From Pseudomonas batumici (lineage in GTDB: Bacteria; Pseudomonadota; Gammaproteobacteria; Pseudomonadales; Pseudomonadaceae), in NCBI RefSeq assembly GCF_000820515.1, contig NZ_JXDG01000056.1, forward strand, positions 1-64,000: a stretch of 64,000 nt of DNA, read 5' to 3'. This document shows, piece after piece, positions 16,969 through 25,570 of the stretch; the first letter of the stretch is position 1; the number at the start of each line of letters is the position of its first letter. Made by a program: the position numbers and the translations under genes. The notes under the pieces were generated by a model. That model ran no database searches and had not been told where the DNA came from. It saw only the letters and a list, made by a program, of their open reading frames with translations.

Positions 16969-18264
16969 TCAGCTCGCGAGCTGGCGACCGCGGGTTTCCG
17001 GCAGGCTCAGGGCCGCCAGGATCACCACCGCATAGGCACCGGCGGCAAACACCCCGATGCCGACGCCGATCGGCAGGGTTTCACTCAGCGCGCCGATCAG
17101 CAGTGGGAACAACGCGGCGATGGAGCGCCCGGCGTTGTAGCAGAAGCCCTGTCCCGAACCGCGCATGCGGGTGGGAAACAGCTCGGTCAGGAATGCGCCC
17201 ATGCCGGCGAAAATGCCCGAGGCGAAGAACCCCAGGGGAAATCCCAGCCAGAGCATCCAGGTGTTATCGATGGGTAGTTGGGTGTAGGCCAGGACGATGC
17301 TCATGGAGCCGAGGGCAAAGAGGATGAAGTTCTTCTTGCGGCCAACGGCGTCGGTCAGCAACGCGCTGCTGACATAGCCGACATAGGAGCCGACGATCAC
17401 CATCGCCAGGTAACCGCCGGTGCCCAGCACGCTCAGGCCGCGCTCGGTTTTCAGGTAGGTCGGCAACCAGGTGGTGATGGCGTAGTAACCGCCCAGCGCG
17501 CCGGTGGTCAGCAACGACGCACGCAAGGTGGTGCTGAGCATGCGTGGCGCGAAGATCTCGAAGAAAGCCCAGGGCGAGGGCTTTTCAGACTGGCCCAGAC
17601 GCTCGTCCCGGGCCTGCTCGAAAGTGTCGGACTCCTTGACCAAGCGGCGGATCAGCAGCACGAACAGCGCGGGTATCAGGCCGATCATGAACAGCGCCCG
17701 CCAAGCCTGCTCCGCCGGCAGAAAGCTGAACAAGCCGGCATAGAGCAAGGCCGTCAGTCCCCAGCCCAGTGCCCAGCCGGCCTGCACCATGCCCACCGCC
17801 TTGCCGCGATCCTGGGAACGGATCACCTCGCCGATCAGCACCGCGCCGGCGGTCCACTCTCCGCCAAAACCGAAGCCCATGAGCGTGCGCGCCACCAGCA
17901 GTTGGTTATAGTTCTGCGCCAGCCCGCACAGGAAGGTGAAGAAGGCAAACCAGAGCACCGTCAGTTGCAGGGTGCGCACCCGACCGATGCGGTCGGACAG
18001 GATCCCGGCGATCCAGCCGCCGGCCGCCGAGGCCAGCAAGGTCGAGGTGCCGATCAGCCCGGCATCGCCCTTGGAAATGCCCCAGGTGGCAATCAGGGTG
18101 GGGATCACGAAACTCAGCATCTGGGTGTCCATGCCGTCCAGGGCATAGCCGATCTTGCAGCTCCAGAAGGTGCGTTTTTCATTTTTGCTCAGTGGGCCGT
18201 ACCAACTGAACGGTCCGGCACGGCTCGCCCCTGAAGGCACGTGGTCAGTCGTGGTGTGTTCCAT
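16969..18264 (-). CDS. MFS transporter, carboxylate/sugar:proton symporter type
   Basis: A 431-residue inner-membrane transporter with about 12 helices. The MFS loop motif ILSDRIGRVRTL follows helix 2 and a related DAVGRKKNF loop follows helix 8. GYALDGMDTQMLSFVIPTL is typical of the metabolite:H+ symporter branch (NanT/Jen-like). The start at 18264 has AGGAACC upstream; the frame is open to 18399. Neighbours are an OprD-family porin downstream and a divergent DUF1445 protein, suggesting uptake and metabolism of one small acid, possibly an amino-acid derivative (inference). Confidence 0.87.
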   Translation of the reverse strand: MEHTTTDHVPSGASRAGPFSWYGPLSKNEKRTFWSCKIGYALDGMDTQMLSFVIPTLIATWGISKGDAGLIGTSTLLASAAGGWIAGILSDRIGRVRTLQLTVLWFAFFTFLCGLAQNYNQLLVARTLMGFGFGGEWTAGAVLIGEVIRSQDRGKAVGMVQAGWALGWGLTALLYAGLFSFLPAEQAWRALFMIGLIPALFVLLIRRLVKESDTFEQARDERLGQSEKPSPWAFFEIFAPRMLSTTLRASLLTTGALGGYYAITTWLPTYLKTERGLSVLGTGGYLAMVIVGSYVGYVSSALLTDAVGRKKNFILFALGSMSIVLAYTQLPIDNTWMLWLGFPLGFFASGIFAGMGAFLTELFPTRMRGSGQGFCYNAGRSIAALFPLLIGALSETLPIGVGIGVFAAGAYAVVILAALSLPETRGRQLAS

Positions 18265-18585
18265 GGAGGGTTCCTGCGGCAGCAAGGGAAGATGACGGAC
18301 ATGCCTCATTGTTTTTTTGTGAAGGCGTTGTCGTGGAGAGCCGACGCGGTGAGCTGCGTCGTGGAGTGGATTCTTCGCGCCGGAGCGGTACAGCGTCAAA
18401 CGGGAAAAAAGCCGGTCAATGCATAAGAAAAGTTGATGCCCCTCTCAGGGACGCCTGGCGAAATCCGGGATCGCAGTCCGGGACCGAGGATCAGTTTTTC
18501 TTGTTCGCAATGACAGATTTTCTCGTTGGACGAGGCTGTCGCGGCGCCCTAAAAAGGCCTCGACCCAACACAAGAGAGACGTCCG
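18265..18585. other. Divergent promoter region, MFS transporter / DUF1445 gene
   Basis: These 321 bases should hold the promoters of both divergent genes. I see no coding sequence and no strong palindrome. AGAGAG upstream of 18586 serves as the ribosome site of the DUF1445 gene. Confidence 0.4.
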
Positions 18586-19389
18586 ATGAACCTGCCTGCG
18601 CTGTCCTTCGACCAGTTGCGCCACCTGGCGCCGCGCGCCTTGCGCCGACACATCGCTACCGACCAGTATCAAGGCCACACCAGCGGCCTGGGCCAGGGCC
18701 GGGTGCAAGCCAATATCGTGATCCTGCCCGGGGACTGGGCCGACGAGTTCCTGCGCTTCTGCACCCTCAATCGCCAGGCCTGCCCGATACTGGACATCAC
18801 CCGACCCGGGGACCCGCTGTTCCGTCACCTGGGCGAACACGTCGACATCCGCCACGACGTGCCCCGCTACCGGGTCTATCGCCAGGGCGAGTTGACGGAG
18901 CAGCCGCAGAACATCAAGCACCTCTGGCGTGACGACCTGGTGGCCTTCGCCATCGGTTGCTCATTCTCCTTCGAACAACCCTTGCTGGAGGCCGGCATCG
19001 ATCTGCGCCATGTCAAATTGGGCCGCAACGTGGCGATGTACCAGACCGATATCGACACCCGCCCCACCGAACGCCTGCAAGGCAAGCTGGTGGTGAGCAT
19101 GCGGCCACTGAAGGCCGCCGATGCGATCCGGGCGATCCAGATCACCGGGCGCATGCCCAACGTGCATGGCGCACCGGTGCACATCGGCGACCCGCGGCTG
19201 ATCGGTATCCATGATCTCGGCGCACCGGACTACGGTGACGCCGTGCCGCTGGCCGACGATGAACTGCCGGTGTTCTGGGCCTGCGGGGTGACCCCGCAAG
19301 CGGTGGTGCAGGCGTCACGCCCACCGTTGTGCATCACCCACGCGCCGGGCTGCATGCTGGTGAGCGATCTGCACAATCACAGCCTTTGA
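18586..19389 (+). CDS. DUF1445 (YcsI-type) putative hydro-lyase
   Basis: A 267-residue soluble protein of the YcsI/DUF1445 family. Marker segments are GHTSGLGQGRVQANIVILP near 30, FAIGCSFSFEQPLLEAG near 124, the block RNVAMYQTD and the C-terminal HAPGCMLVSDLHN. The family is annotated as a putative hydro-lyase. In Bacillus, ycsI lies near 5-oxoprolinase genes, and the domain is found in the animal D-glutamate cyclase, so a role in amino-acid-derivative metabolism is a reasonable guess. The divergent MFS/porin pair may supply the substrate. Confidence 0.82.
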   Translation: MNLPALSFDQLRHLAPRALRRHIATDQYQGHTSGLGQGRVQANIVILPGDWADEFLRFCTLNRQACPILDITRPGDPLFRHLGEHVDIRHDVPRYRVYRQGELTEQPQNIKHLWRDDLVAFAIGCSFSFEQPLLEAGIDLRHVKLGRNVAMYQTDIDTRPTERLQGKLVVSMRPLKAADAIRAIQITGRMPNVHGAPVHIGDPRLIGIHDLGAPDYGDAVPLADDELPVFWACGVTPQAVVQASRPPLCITHAPGCMLVSDLHNHSL

Positions 19390-19390
19390 C

Positions 19391-19849
19391 TCAGGCGGTG
19401 GTGTTCACCGAAGTGCCCGAGGTGCTGCTGCCCTCTTCCTGCAAGGCGTTGGTCAGGGCGGCGGTGACCGTCGCAATGGAACCGGCAATGGAAGACACCT
19501 GCGACTCCGCGGACGATAGCGCAGTGGCCTTGGCGTCCGGGCTGTCATTGCTCGACTGGGCCTTCTGCATCTGCAGCTCCGCTTGCTGCAACTGCTTTTG
19601 CAGATCGGCCAGTTGCTTTTGCAGCTCCTTGACCGTCTCGGAGGAGGAAGAGGAGCTGGAGCTCGAACTGCCGCCGCTGCCGGACGCGCCGCCAGAGCCC
19701 GTCACTTGGCTGGTGTCGACCTTGGTGGTGCCACTGGCGGCCCCTGTGGTGCTGGTGCTGCTGGTGTCACTGCTGGTGGTGCCGGTGGTCTTGTTGGTGC
19801 TGGTGGTGGAAACGCTTGAAGCAATGTTGACCGAAGTGATGCCGACCAT
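19391..19849 (-). CDS. Low-complexity Ser/Thr-rich protein with coiled coil
   Basis: A 152-residue hypothetical protein. Residues 1-70 are almost only Ser, Thr, Gly and Ala, including a run of ten serines. A predicted coiled coil follows (about 72-100: ETVKELQKQLADLQKQLQQA), then an alanine- and serine-rich tail. It has no signal peptide or membrane helix. The coiled coil recalls FlxA-like proteins. The start at 19849 has GGGAGA upstream. The gene is convergent with the DUF1445 gene, with 1 base between their stop codons. The function is unknown. Confidence 0.65.
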   Translation of the reverse strand: MVGITSVNIASSVSTTSTNKTTGTTSSDTSSTSTTGAASGTTKVDTSQVTGSGGASGSGGSSSSSSSSSSETVKELQKQLADLQKQLQQAELQMQKAQSSNDSPDAKATALSSAESQVSSIAGSIATVTAALTNALQEEGSSTSGTSVNTTA

Positions 19850-19972
19850 GGAGGATCTCCCGATTCAGTTATAGGCAGTCTTATGATCGACAGCTTTACA
19901 GCATGATTGAGAGTGATTCTGTATCACACGTGTCAGCGCCCCGATACAAGCCCACATCCTTGTGGCTGCGGG

Positions 19973-21595
19973 TCAGGCCCCGAGGCGGGCCGTCACATCA
20001 TTCAACTGCCCCGACAAGCCGTGCAGGTTCTGGCTGGCGGCTTCGGTGCGCTTGACGTTGTCCAGATTGGTACTGGCGATGGCGGTGATCTCGGTCAGGT
20101 TGCGCGAAATGTCCTCGGCCACCGAGGTCTGCTCTTCGGCGGCGGTGGCGATCTGCCGGTTCATGTCGCGGATCGCTTCCACGGCAGTGGTGATGCGCTC
20201 GAGCATGGCGCCGGCCTCGGTCACCTGCTCGACGCTCTCTTCACTGCGGGCCTGGCCGCCCTCGATGGCCTGCGCCGCATCCACCGCGCCGGTCTGTACC
20301 GAGTGGATGATCTGGTTGATCTCGGCGATGGAGTCCGCCGTACGCTGGGCCAGGCTGCGCACCTCATCGGCGACCACTGCAAATCCGCGTCCGGCTTCCC
20401 CGGCACGGGCAGCCTCGATGGCGGCGTTGAGAGCCAGCAGGTTGGTCTGCTCGGCAATCCCACGAATCACTTCCAGCACCTTGCCGATCCGCCCACTGTC
20501 GGCTTCCAGGCGTCGAATGACCGTGGCGGTGGTGGTGATCTCGCCACGCATGCGGGTAATGGTCTCGATGGTCGATTGCATCACCAACTCACCCTGCTGG
20601 GCCGAGCGATCGGCATCATCCGCCGCCGTCGCGGCATCCCCGGCATGGCGGGCGACCTCCTGGGCGGTGGCGGACATTTCGGTCATGGCGGTGGCCACCT
20701 GGTCGGTGCGCTCGAACTGTTCGTGGGTGCCTTGGGCCATCAGGCCGGCAATCGACTTCAGCTCGCCGCTGGCGCCGTCCAGGTCCGAGGTGCTGCGCTT
20801 GAGGTGACTGAACGTCTCCGCCAGGAAGTCGCGCAGGGTATTGGCCGCCACCGCCAGGTGACCCAACTCGTCCTGGCGATTGGCACTCACGCGATCATCG
20901 AACTTGCCATGGCTCAATTGCGCCACATAGGCAATCAGGCGGCGGATCGGGGCCACCAGATTGCGGTTGATCAGCCACAGGCTCAACAGGCCGATCAACA
21001 GCCCCGACGCCAGCAACACCAGGATACCGATCCAGATGGTCCGTTCGGCCTCGGCACTGATGGCCATCGACTGTTCATCACCCTGCTTGCGCAACTGGGC
21101 GACCAACGTACTCATCTGCTCGCTGGCGGCGCGGTCCATGCCCTTGACCGCCTGGTCACCGGCACTCGGGTCGGCCCCGGCAGCCAGGTAGGCCTCGCGA
21201 CCTTTCAAGTAGGCGCTGCCCAGCAAACGGTGTTCTTCACGCAGTTGCTCGATCTGTGACTTGAGCCGTGCATCCATGCCCGGCTGGGCGGCCAGACGAC
21301 CGAGAATATCCTGCACATCGCGCTGGCGAGCTTCAAACTGCGACCAGTACCGGTTCAGATCCTGGGGTTGCTTGCCACGCAGCAGGACGTCCTTCCACTC
21401 CTGCACCTGGGCCTTGAATTGCACGTTGGCCTCGTCGATCAGGTGCGAGGTGTGCAAGGGGCCTTCGATCAGGTCGCGATACGCCTGGACGCCATTGGAC
21501 AGGAAGTGGAAACAGGTCAGCGCGATCAGCAACATGGCGATCAGGCTGCCGCTCAGGAGCGTGAGAATTTGGGCTCTCAAGGATTTCTGCAACAT
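19973..21595 (-). CDS. Membrane methyl-accepting chemotaxis protein
   Basis: A 540-residue chemoreceptor. TM1 lies at about 10-32 (ILTLLSGSLIAMLLIALTCF), followed by a periplasmic helical ligand-binding domain of about 160 residues. TM2 (WIGILVLLASGLLIGLLSLW) lies near 190-212, then a HAMP domain and a signalling domain with the conserved tip EQTNLLALNAAIEAARAGEA. The start at 21595 gives a standard short cytoplasmic N-terminus; the frame is open to 21670. The ligand is unknown. It would signal through CheA/CheW at the pole. Confidence 0.92.
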   Translation of the reverse strand: MLQKSLRAQILTLLSGSLIAMLLIALTCFHFLSNGVQAYRDLIEGPLHTSHLIDEANVQFKAQVQEWKDVLLRGKQPQDLNRYWSQFEARQRDVQDILGRLAAQPGMDARLKSQIEQLREEHRLLGSAYLKGREAYLAAGADPSAGDQAVKGMDRAASEQMSTLVAQLRKQGDEQSMAISAEAERTIWIGILVLLASGLLIGLLSLWLINRNLVAPIRRLIAYVAQLSHGKFDDRVSANRQDELGHLAVAANTLRDFLAETFSHLKRSTSDLDGASGELKSIAGLMAQGTHEQFERTDQVATAMTEMSATAQEVARHAGDAATAADDADRSAQQGELVMQSTIETITRMRGEITTTATVIRRLEADSGRIGKVLEVIRGIAEQTNLLALNAAIEAARAGEAGRGFAVVADEVRSLAQRTADSIAEINQIIHSVQTGAVDAAQAIEGGQARSEESVEQVTEAGAMLERITTAVEAIRDMNRQIATAAEEQTSVAEDISRNLTEITAIASTNLDNVKRTEAASQNLHGLSGQLNDVTARLGA

Positions 21596-21963
21596 CGGGA
21601 GAATCTCTGGACAAGGATTGAGCGTTCCCTGTGGGAAACGCAAGCAGTCGAACATCCCTGTCAGCGACAACCGGGCACATGGCCAAGCAGTTCAGTGGGT
21701 TACATCACTACCATCGGCACGCCAGTGCGGCGCTTGAATTGAGCCGACCATCGGTCAATGGCGCGCATCATATCCGTCGTCCGGTGAAAAAAGTGCCACC
21801 CCCTCACGTCCACGCAAACCCGCTGGCGGGTGACCCGGAGGGCTCCCGGATCCTGGCGACGCCGGACGTTTCGCAAGCGCCAGGATTACTGACCTGGAGC
21901 AGTCTGTCTGTAACATTTTGCAACGATCATGTCTGGCATCCGTTCTCAAAAAGGATTTACGGC
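21596..21963. other. Divergent intergenic region, chemoreceptor / Pit transporter
   Basis: I see no gene in these 368 bases. They should contain the promoters of the chemoreceptor and of the phosphate transporter. Upstream of pit, CTGTCTGTAACATTTTGCAAC recalls a Pho box but does not fit the CTGTCAT repeat spacing. Confidence 0.4.
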
Positions 21964-23577
21964 ATGGCCACCCCGTCATTGACTGCCGCCTCGCCCGCCC
22001 AGGACACAGGCAAACCCCAGCTCGAAAGCAAACCCCGCGTCCTCACCGCCGTGATCTTTTTCGCGATGCTGGCCATGGGGCTGCTGTTCACCGCCTACAG
22101 CCTGATGCACGACATGCACGACTTCGGCACCGTGGTCACCACCTGGACGCCCTTCCTGCTGCTCGGCGTGGCGCTGTTGATCGCCCTGGGCTTCGAGTTC
22201 GTCAACGGTTTCCACGACACCGCCAACGCGGTGGCCACGGTGATCTACACCCATTCCCTGCCGCCGCATTTCGCGGTGGTCTGGTCCGGCTGCTTCAACT
22301 TCCTCGGCGTGCTGCTCTCCAGCGGTGCTGTGGCCTTCGGAATCATTGCCCTGCTGCCGGTGGAACTGATCCTGCAAGTAGGCTCCTCGGCCGGCTTCGC
22401 GATGATCTTCGCCCTGCTGATCGCCGCCATTCTGTGGAACCTCGGCACCTGGTGGCTGGGCCTGCCGGCCTCCTCGTCCCACACCCTGATCGGCTCGATC
22501 ATCGGCGTGGGCGTGGCCAACGCGCTGATGCACGGGCGCGACGGCACCAGCGGCGTGGACTGGAGCCAGGCGATCAAGATCGGTTACGCCCTGCTGGTGT
22601 CGCCGCTGGTGGGTTTCTTCTGCGCCGCCCTGCTGTTGCTGGCCCTGCGCCTGCTGGTCAAGAACCGTGCACTGTACAAAGCGCCCAAGGGCAAGGCGCC
22701 ACCCCCGTGGTGGATTCGCGGCCTGCTGATCCTGACCTGTACCGGTGTGTCCTTCGCCCACGGTTCCAACGACGGTCAGAAGGGCATGGGCCTGATCATG
22801 CTGATCCTGGTCGGCACCCTGCCAATGGCCTACGCCCTGAACCGCACCATGCCGGCCGACCAGGCGCTGCAATTCGCCGCGGTTGCCGAAGTCACCCAGC
22901 AGGCGCTGGTGCGCAGTGCGCCGCAACCGGCCCCGGCCGACCCGCGCCAGACGCTCTCGGAGTATGTGCGCAGCAAACAGGCGACACCGGAACTGATCCC
23001 GTCACTGGCCGCCCTGGCCGGCGACATCGGTACCGAAGTCAAAGGTTACGGCTCGCTGGCCAAGGTCCCGGCTGAAGCCATGGGTAACGTGCGCAACGAC
23101 ATGTACCTGAGCAGCGAAACCATCCGCCTGATGGACAAGGACAAGGTCGGCAACTTCGATGCCGACACCCAGGGCAAGCTGCAGCTGTTCAAGCAGCAGA
23201 TCGACGGCGCCACCCGCTTCATTCCGCTGTGGGTGAAGATTGCCGTGGCCATCGCCCTGGGCCTGGGCACCATGGTCGGCTGGAAGCGTATCGTGGTCAC
23301 CGTGGGCGAGAAGATCGGCAAGAGCCACCTGACCTACGCCCAGGGCGCCTCGGCGGAAATGGTCGCCATGCTGACCATCGGCGCGGCGGACATGTACGGC
23401 TTGCCGGTGTCCACCACCCACGTCCTGTCCTCGGGCGTGGCCGGGACCATGGTCGCCAACGGCGGTGGCCTGCAGATGCGCACCATCCGCAACCTGGTCA
23501 TGGCCTGGGTCCTGACCCTGCCGGCGGCGATCCTGTTGTCGGGCAGCCTGTACTGGTTGTTCACGAAGCTGTTCTGA
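21964..23577 (+). CDS. Inorganic phosphate transporter, Pit family
   Basis: A 537-residue inner-membrane carrier for phosphate (or metal-phosphate) driven by a proton gradient. The two Pit signature repeats are present: GFEFVNGFHDTANAVATVIY near 80-99 and SFAHGSNDGQKGMG near 263. A soluble loop of about 130 residues (about 305-425) splits the membrane halves, as in PitA. About ten hydrophobic helices are visible. The start at 21964 has AAGGA upstream. It is monocistronic. Confidence 0.92.
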   Translation: MATPSLTAASPAQDTGKPQLESKPRVLTAVIFFAMLAMGLLFTAYSLMHDMHDFGTVVTTWTPFLLLGVALLIALGFEFVNGFHDTANAVATVIYTHSLPPHFAVVWSGCFNFLGVLLSSGAVAFGIIALLPVELILQVGSSAGFAMIFALLIAAILWNLGTWWLGLPASSSHTLIGSIIGVGVANALMHGRDGTSGVDWSQAIKIGYALLVSPLVGFFCAALLLLALRLLVKNRALYKAPKGKAPPPWWIRGLLILTCTGVSFAHGSNDGQKGMGLIMLILVGTLPMAYALNRTMPADQALQFAAVAEVTQQALVRSAPQPAPADPRQTLSEYVRSKQATPELIPSLAALAGDIGTEVKGYGSLAKVPAEAMGNVRNDMYLSSETIRLMDKDKVGNFDADTQGKLQLFKQQIDGATRFIPLWVKIAVAIALGLGTMVGWKRIVVTVGEKIGKSHLTYAQGASAEMVAMLTIGAADMYGLPVSTTHVLSSGVAGTMVANGGGLQMRTIRNLVMAWVLTLPAAILLSGSLYWLFTKLF

Positions 23578-23589
23578 GCCCTGCCCCGG

Positions 23590-23614
23590 GACCGCATGCC
23601 CATGGCATGCGGTC
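23590..23614. terminator. Bidirectional hairpin between pit and a LysR gene
   Basis: GACCGCATGCC-CAT-GGCATGCGGTC is a perfect 11-bp stem with a 3-nt loop between convergent stop codons. It has no real T tract, so it may work with Rho or protect the 3' end. Confidence 0.7.
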
Positions 23615-23618
23615 TGCT

Positions 23619-24524
23619 TCAAGCGTCAGCCAGATCCTCCTGCATCACCTGCCCCAACCACGCCATGAACACCCGCACCCGCCGGGGCAAATGGCGTTGC
23701 TGGGCATACAGCAGCGACACCTCCAGCGGCGCCGGCAGACAGTCGGGCAACACCTCGACCAATGCACCGCTGTCCAGATGCTTGCGCATGCCGGAGTACG
23801 GCGCCTGGATCAGGCCGAACCCGCCCAGGCAAGCCGCTTCATAGCAATCGATATTGTTCACCGTGACACTGCCGGCCATCGGCACCTGTTGCAGCTTGCC
23901 GTTGTGCAGGTACTCGAACCCCGAGGAGCGGGCGCCCAGCACGCCGACATAGTGCACCAACCGATGGTTGGCCAGATCGGCGACGGACTCCGGTCGGCCA
24001 TAACGCTGCAGATAGGCGGGACTGACGCAGTTGACCATTCGTAGCGCGCACAAATGCCGAGCCACCACCGATTGATCGGGTTGCGCGCCGACCCGCAGCA
24101 CACAATCGAACCCTTCACTCAGCAGGTCGACGCGGCGGTCGGTGCCGCTGATCTCCAGCTCGATCAGCGGATGACGGGCCATGAACTCCGGCAGGCGCGA
24201 CATGATCACACGACGGGCCATGACACTGGGCATGTCGAACCGAATACGCCCGGCGAGCAGGGCCGCATCCTGACGAAACAGGCCTTGCAGCTCATCCATC
24301 TGCGCCAGCAGGTCCTTGCTGCGTTCATACAGCACCAGGCCGTCCTGGGTCGCCTGGACCTTGCGCGTGGTGCGCTGCAACAGGCGCGTGCCCACCAGCT
24401 CCTCCAGCGCCTGGACGTGCTCGGACACACTGGACCTGGGCAAGCCGAGACTTTCCCCCGCCTGGGTGAAACTCGACAGTTCGGTGACCCGGATAAAGGT
24501 CCGCAACAGGTCCAGCTTGTTCAT
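23619..24524 (-). CDS. LysR-family transcriptional regulator
   Basis: A 301-residue LysR regulator. The helix-turn-helix spans about 3-60 (FTQAGESLGLPRSSVSEHVQ) and the effector domain fills the rest, of the type with LAGRIRFDMPSVMAR at its start. The gene is divergent from an SDR oxidoreductase, with a long perfect inverted repeat in between, so it very likely controls that gene. The effector is unknown. Confidence 0.9.
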   Translation of the reverse strand: MNKLDLLRTFIRVTELSSFTQAGESLGLPRSSVSEHVQALEELVGTRLLQRTTRKVQATQDGLVLYERSKDLLAQMDELQGLFRQDAALLAGRIRFDMPSVMARRVIMSRLPEFMARHPLIELEISGTDRRVDLLSEGFDCVLRVGAQPDQSVVARHLCALRMVNCVSPAYLQRYGRPESVADLANHRLVHYVGVLGARSSGFEYLHNGKLQQVPMAGSVTVNNIDCYEAACLGGFGLIQAPYSGMRKHLDSGALVEVLPDCLPAPLEVSLLYAQQRHLPRRVRVFMAWLGQVMQEDLADA

Positions 24525-24578
24525 GACGGCGCTTCCCTATTGTTCGGCATAGGCGATCAGTGTTTCCGATTCAGCACC

Positions 24579-24604
24579 ATTTATCCAATCCAGACCGGAT
24601 AAAT
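24579..24604. promoter_or_regulatory. Candidate LysR operator
   Basis: ATTTATCC (24579-24586) and GGATAAAT (24597-24604) are perfect 8-bp inverted arms with a 10-bp spacer, 38 bases before the SDR start. The symmetry fits a LysR binding site (T-N11-A type) over the divergent promoters. Confidence 0.6.
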
Positions 24605-24642
24605 ACACTCTCCTCACGTCATCACCCCTCGAGGAACACCAC

Positions 24643-25401
24643 ATGACTCGCAAAATCGCCCTGATCACCGGAGCCAGTCGCGGCCTGGGCAAAAGCACCG
24701 CGCTGCACCTGGCCGCCCAAGGTGTCGATATCATCGGCACCTACAACAGCCGGGCCGACGACGCCCAGGCCGTGGCGGCCGAAATCGAAAAACTCGGTGG
24801 CCGCGCCGCCATGCTGCAACTGGACGTGGGCCGGATCGACGGTTTCAAGGCTTTCAGCGAGGCCGTGGCCAAGGTGCTGGCCACTGTCTTTGCTCGCGAG
24901 CGCTTTGATTTCCTGGTCAACAACGCTGGGGTCGGGGTGCATGCCCTGTTCGCCGAGACCAGTGAAGAGCAGTTCGACCAATTGCTGAACGTGCACTTCA
25001 AGGGGCCGTTTTTCCTGACCCAGAAACTCTTGCCGCTGCTGGCCGACGGCGGCCGTATCGTCAATATTTCCAGCGGCCTGGCGCGCTTCAGCCTGCCGGG
25101 ATACGGTGCCTATGCGGCGATGAAGGGGGCAATGGAAACCTTGACCCGTTACCAGGCCAAGGAACTCGGAGCGCGCGGGATCAGTGTGAACTGCCTGGCC
25201 CCCGGTGCCATCGAGACCGATTTCGGGGGCGGCGCCGTGCGCGATAACCAGGACCTGAATACCTATGTCGCGGCCAACACCGCGCTGGGCCGTGCCGGCT
25301 TGCCGGACGATATCGGCGGGGCCATCGCGCTGCTGCTGGGCGACGCTGGCCAGTGGATCACCGGGCAGCGGATCGAGGCCTCGGGTGGCATGTTCCTGTA
25401 A
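24643..25401 (+). CDS. Short-chain dehydrogenase/reductase (SDR)
   Basis: A 252-residue classical SDR. TGASRGLG is at residues 9-16, NNAG near 90, the SSG catalytic serine region near 143 and YAAMK holds the catalytic Tyr/Lys. The ending GQWITGQRIEASGGM is the usual SDR C-terminus of the 3-ketoacyl reductase/glucose dehydrogenase type. The substrate is unknown. The divergent LysR gene at 23619 is the probable regulator. Confidence 0.9.
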   Translation: MTRKIALITGASRGLGKSTALHLAAQGVDIIGTYNSRADDAQAVAAEIEKLGGRAAMLQLDVGRIDGFKAFSEAVAKVLATVFARERFDFLVNNAGVGVHALFAETSEEQFDQLLNVHFKGPFFLTQKLLPLLADGGRIVNISSGLARFSLPGYGAYAAMKGAMETLTRYQAKELGARGISVNCLAPGAIETDFGGGAVRDNQDLNTYVAANTALGRAGLPDDIGGAIALLLGDAGQWITGQRIEASGGMFL

Positions 25402-25453
25402 AGACGGCGGGCGGTGCCTGGACTGACGCCATCGCTGCGGTGCGGCGTCCCGA

Positions 25454-25535
25454 CAAGCCAGCTCCCACTGGGGTTGTGGCAACACGATACTTTGCAGTGA
25501 GACGCCGACTTGTGGGAGCCGGCTTGCTGGCGATA
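25454..25535. repeat. REP doublet (inverted pair)
   Basis: CAAGCCAGCTCCCAC (25454-25468) faces GTGGGAGCCGGCTTG (25512-25526), an inverted pair with one mismatch, followed by CTGGCGATAGCG. It lies between convergent genes. Confidence 0.85.
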
Positions 25536-25570
25536 GCGATGTCACATTCACCGCCGCTGTCGGTAGACGC

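Noticed and set aside
21900..21963. Possible Pho box upstream of the Pit transporter
   Set aside because: Only one weak CTGT-like half-site is present and the 11-bp repeat spacing is not met.
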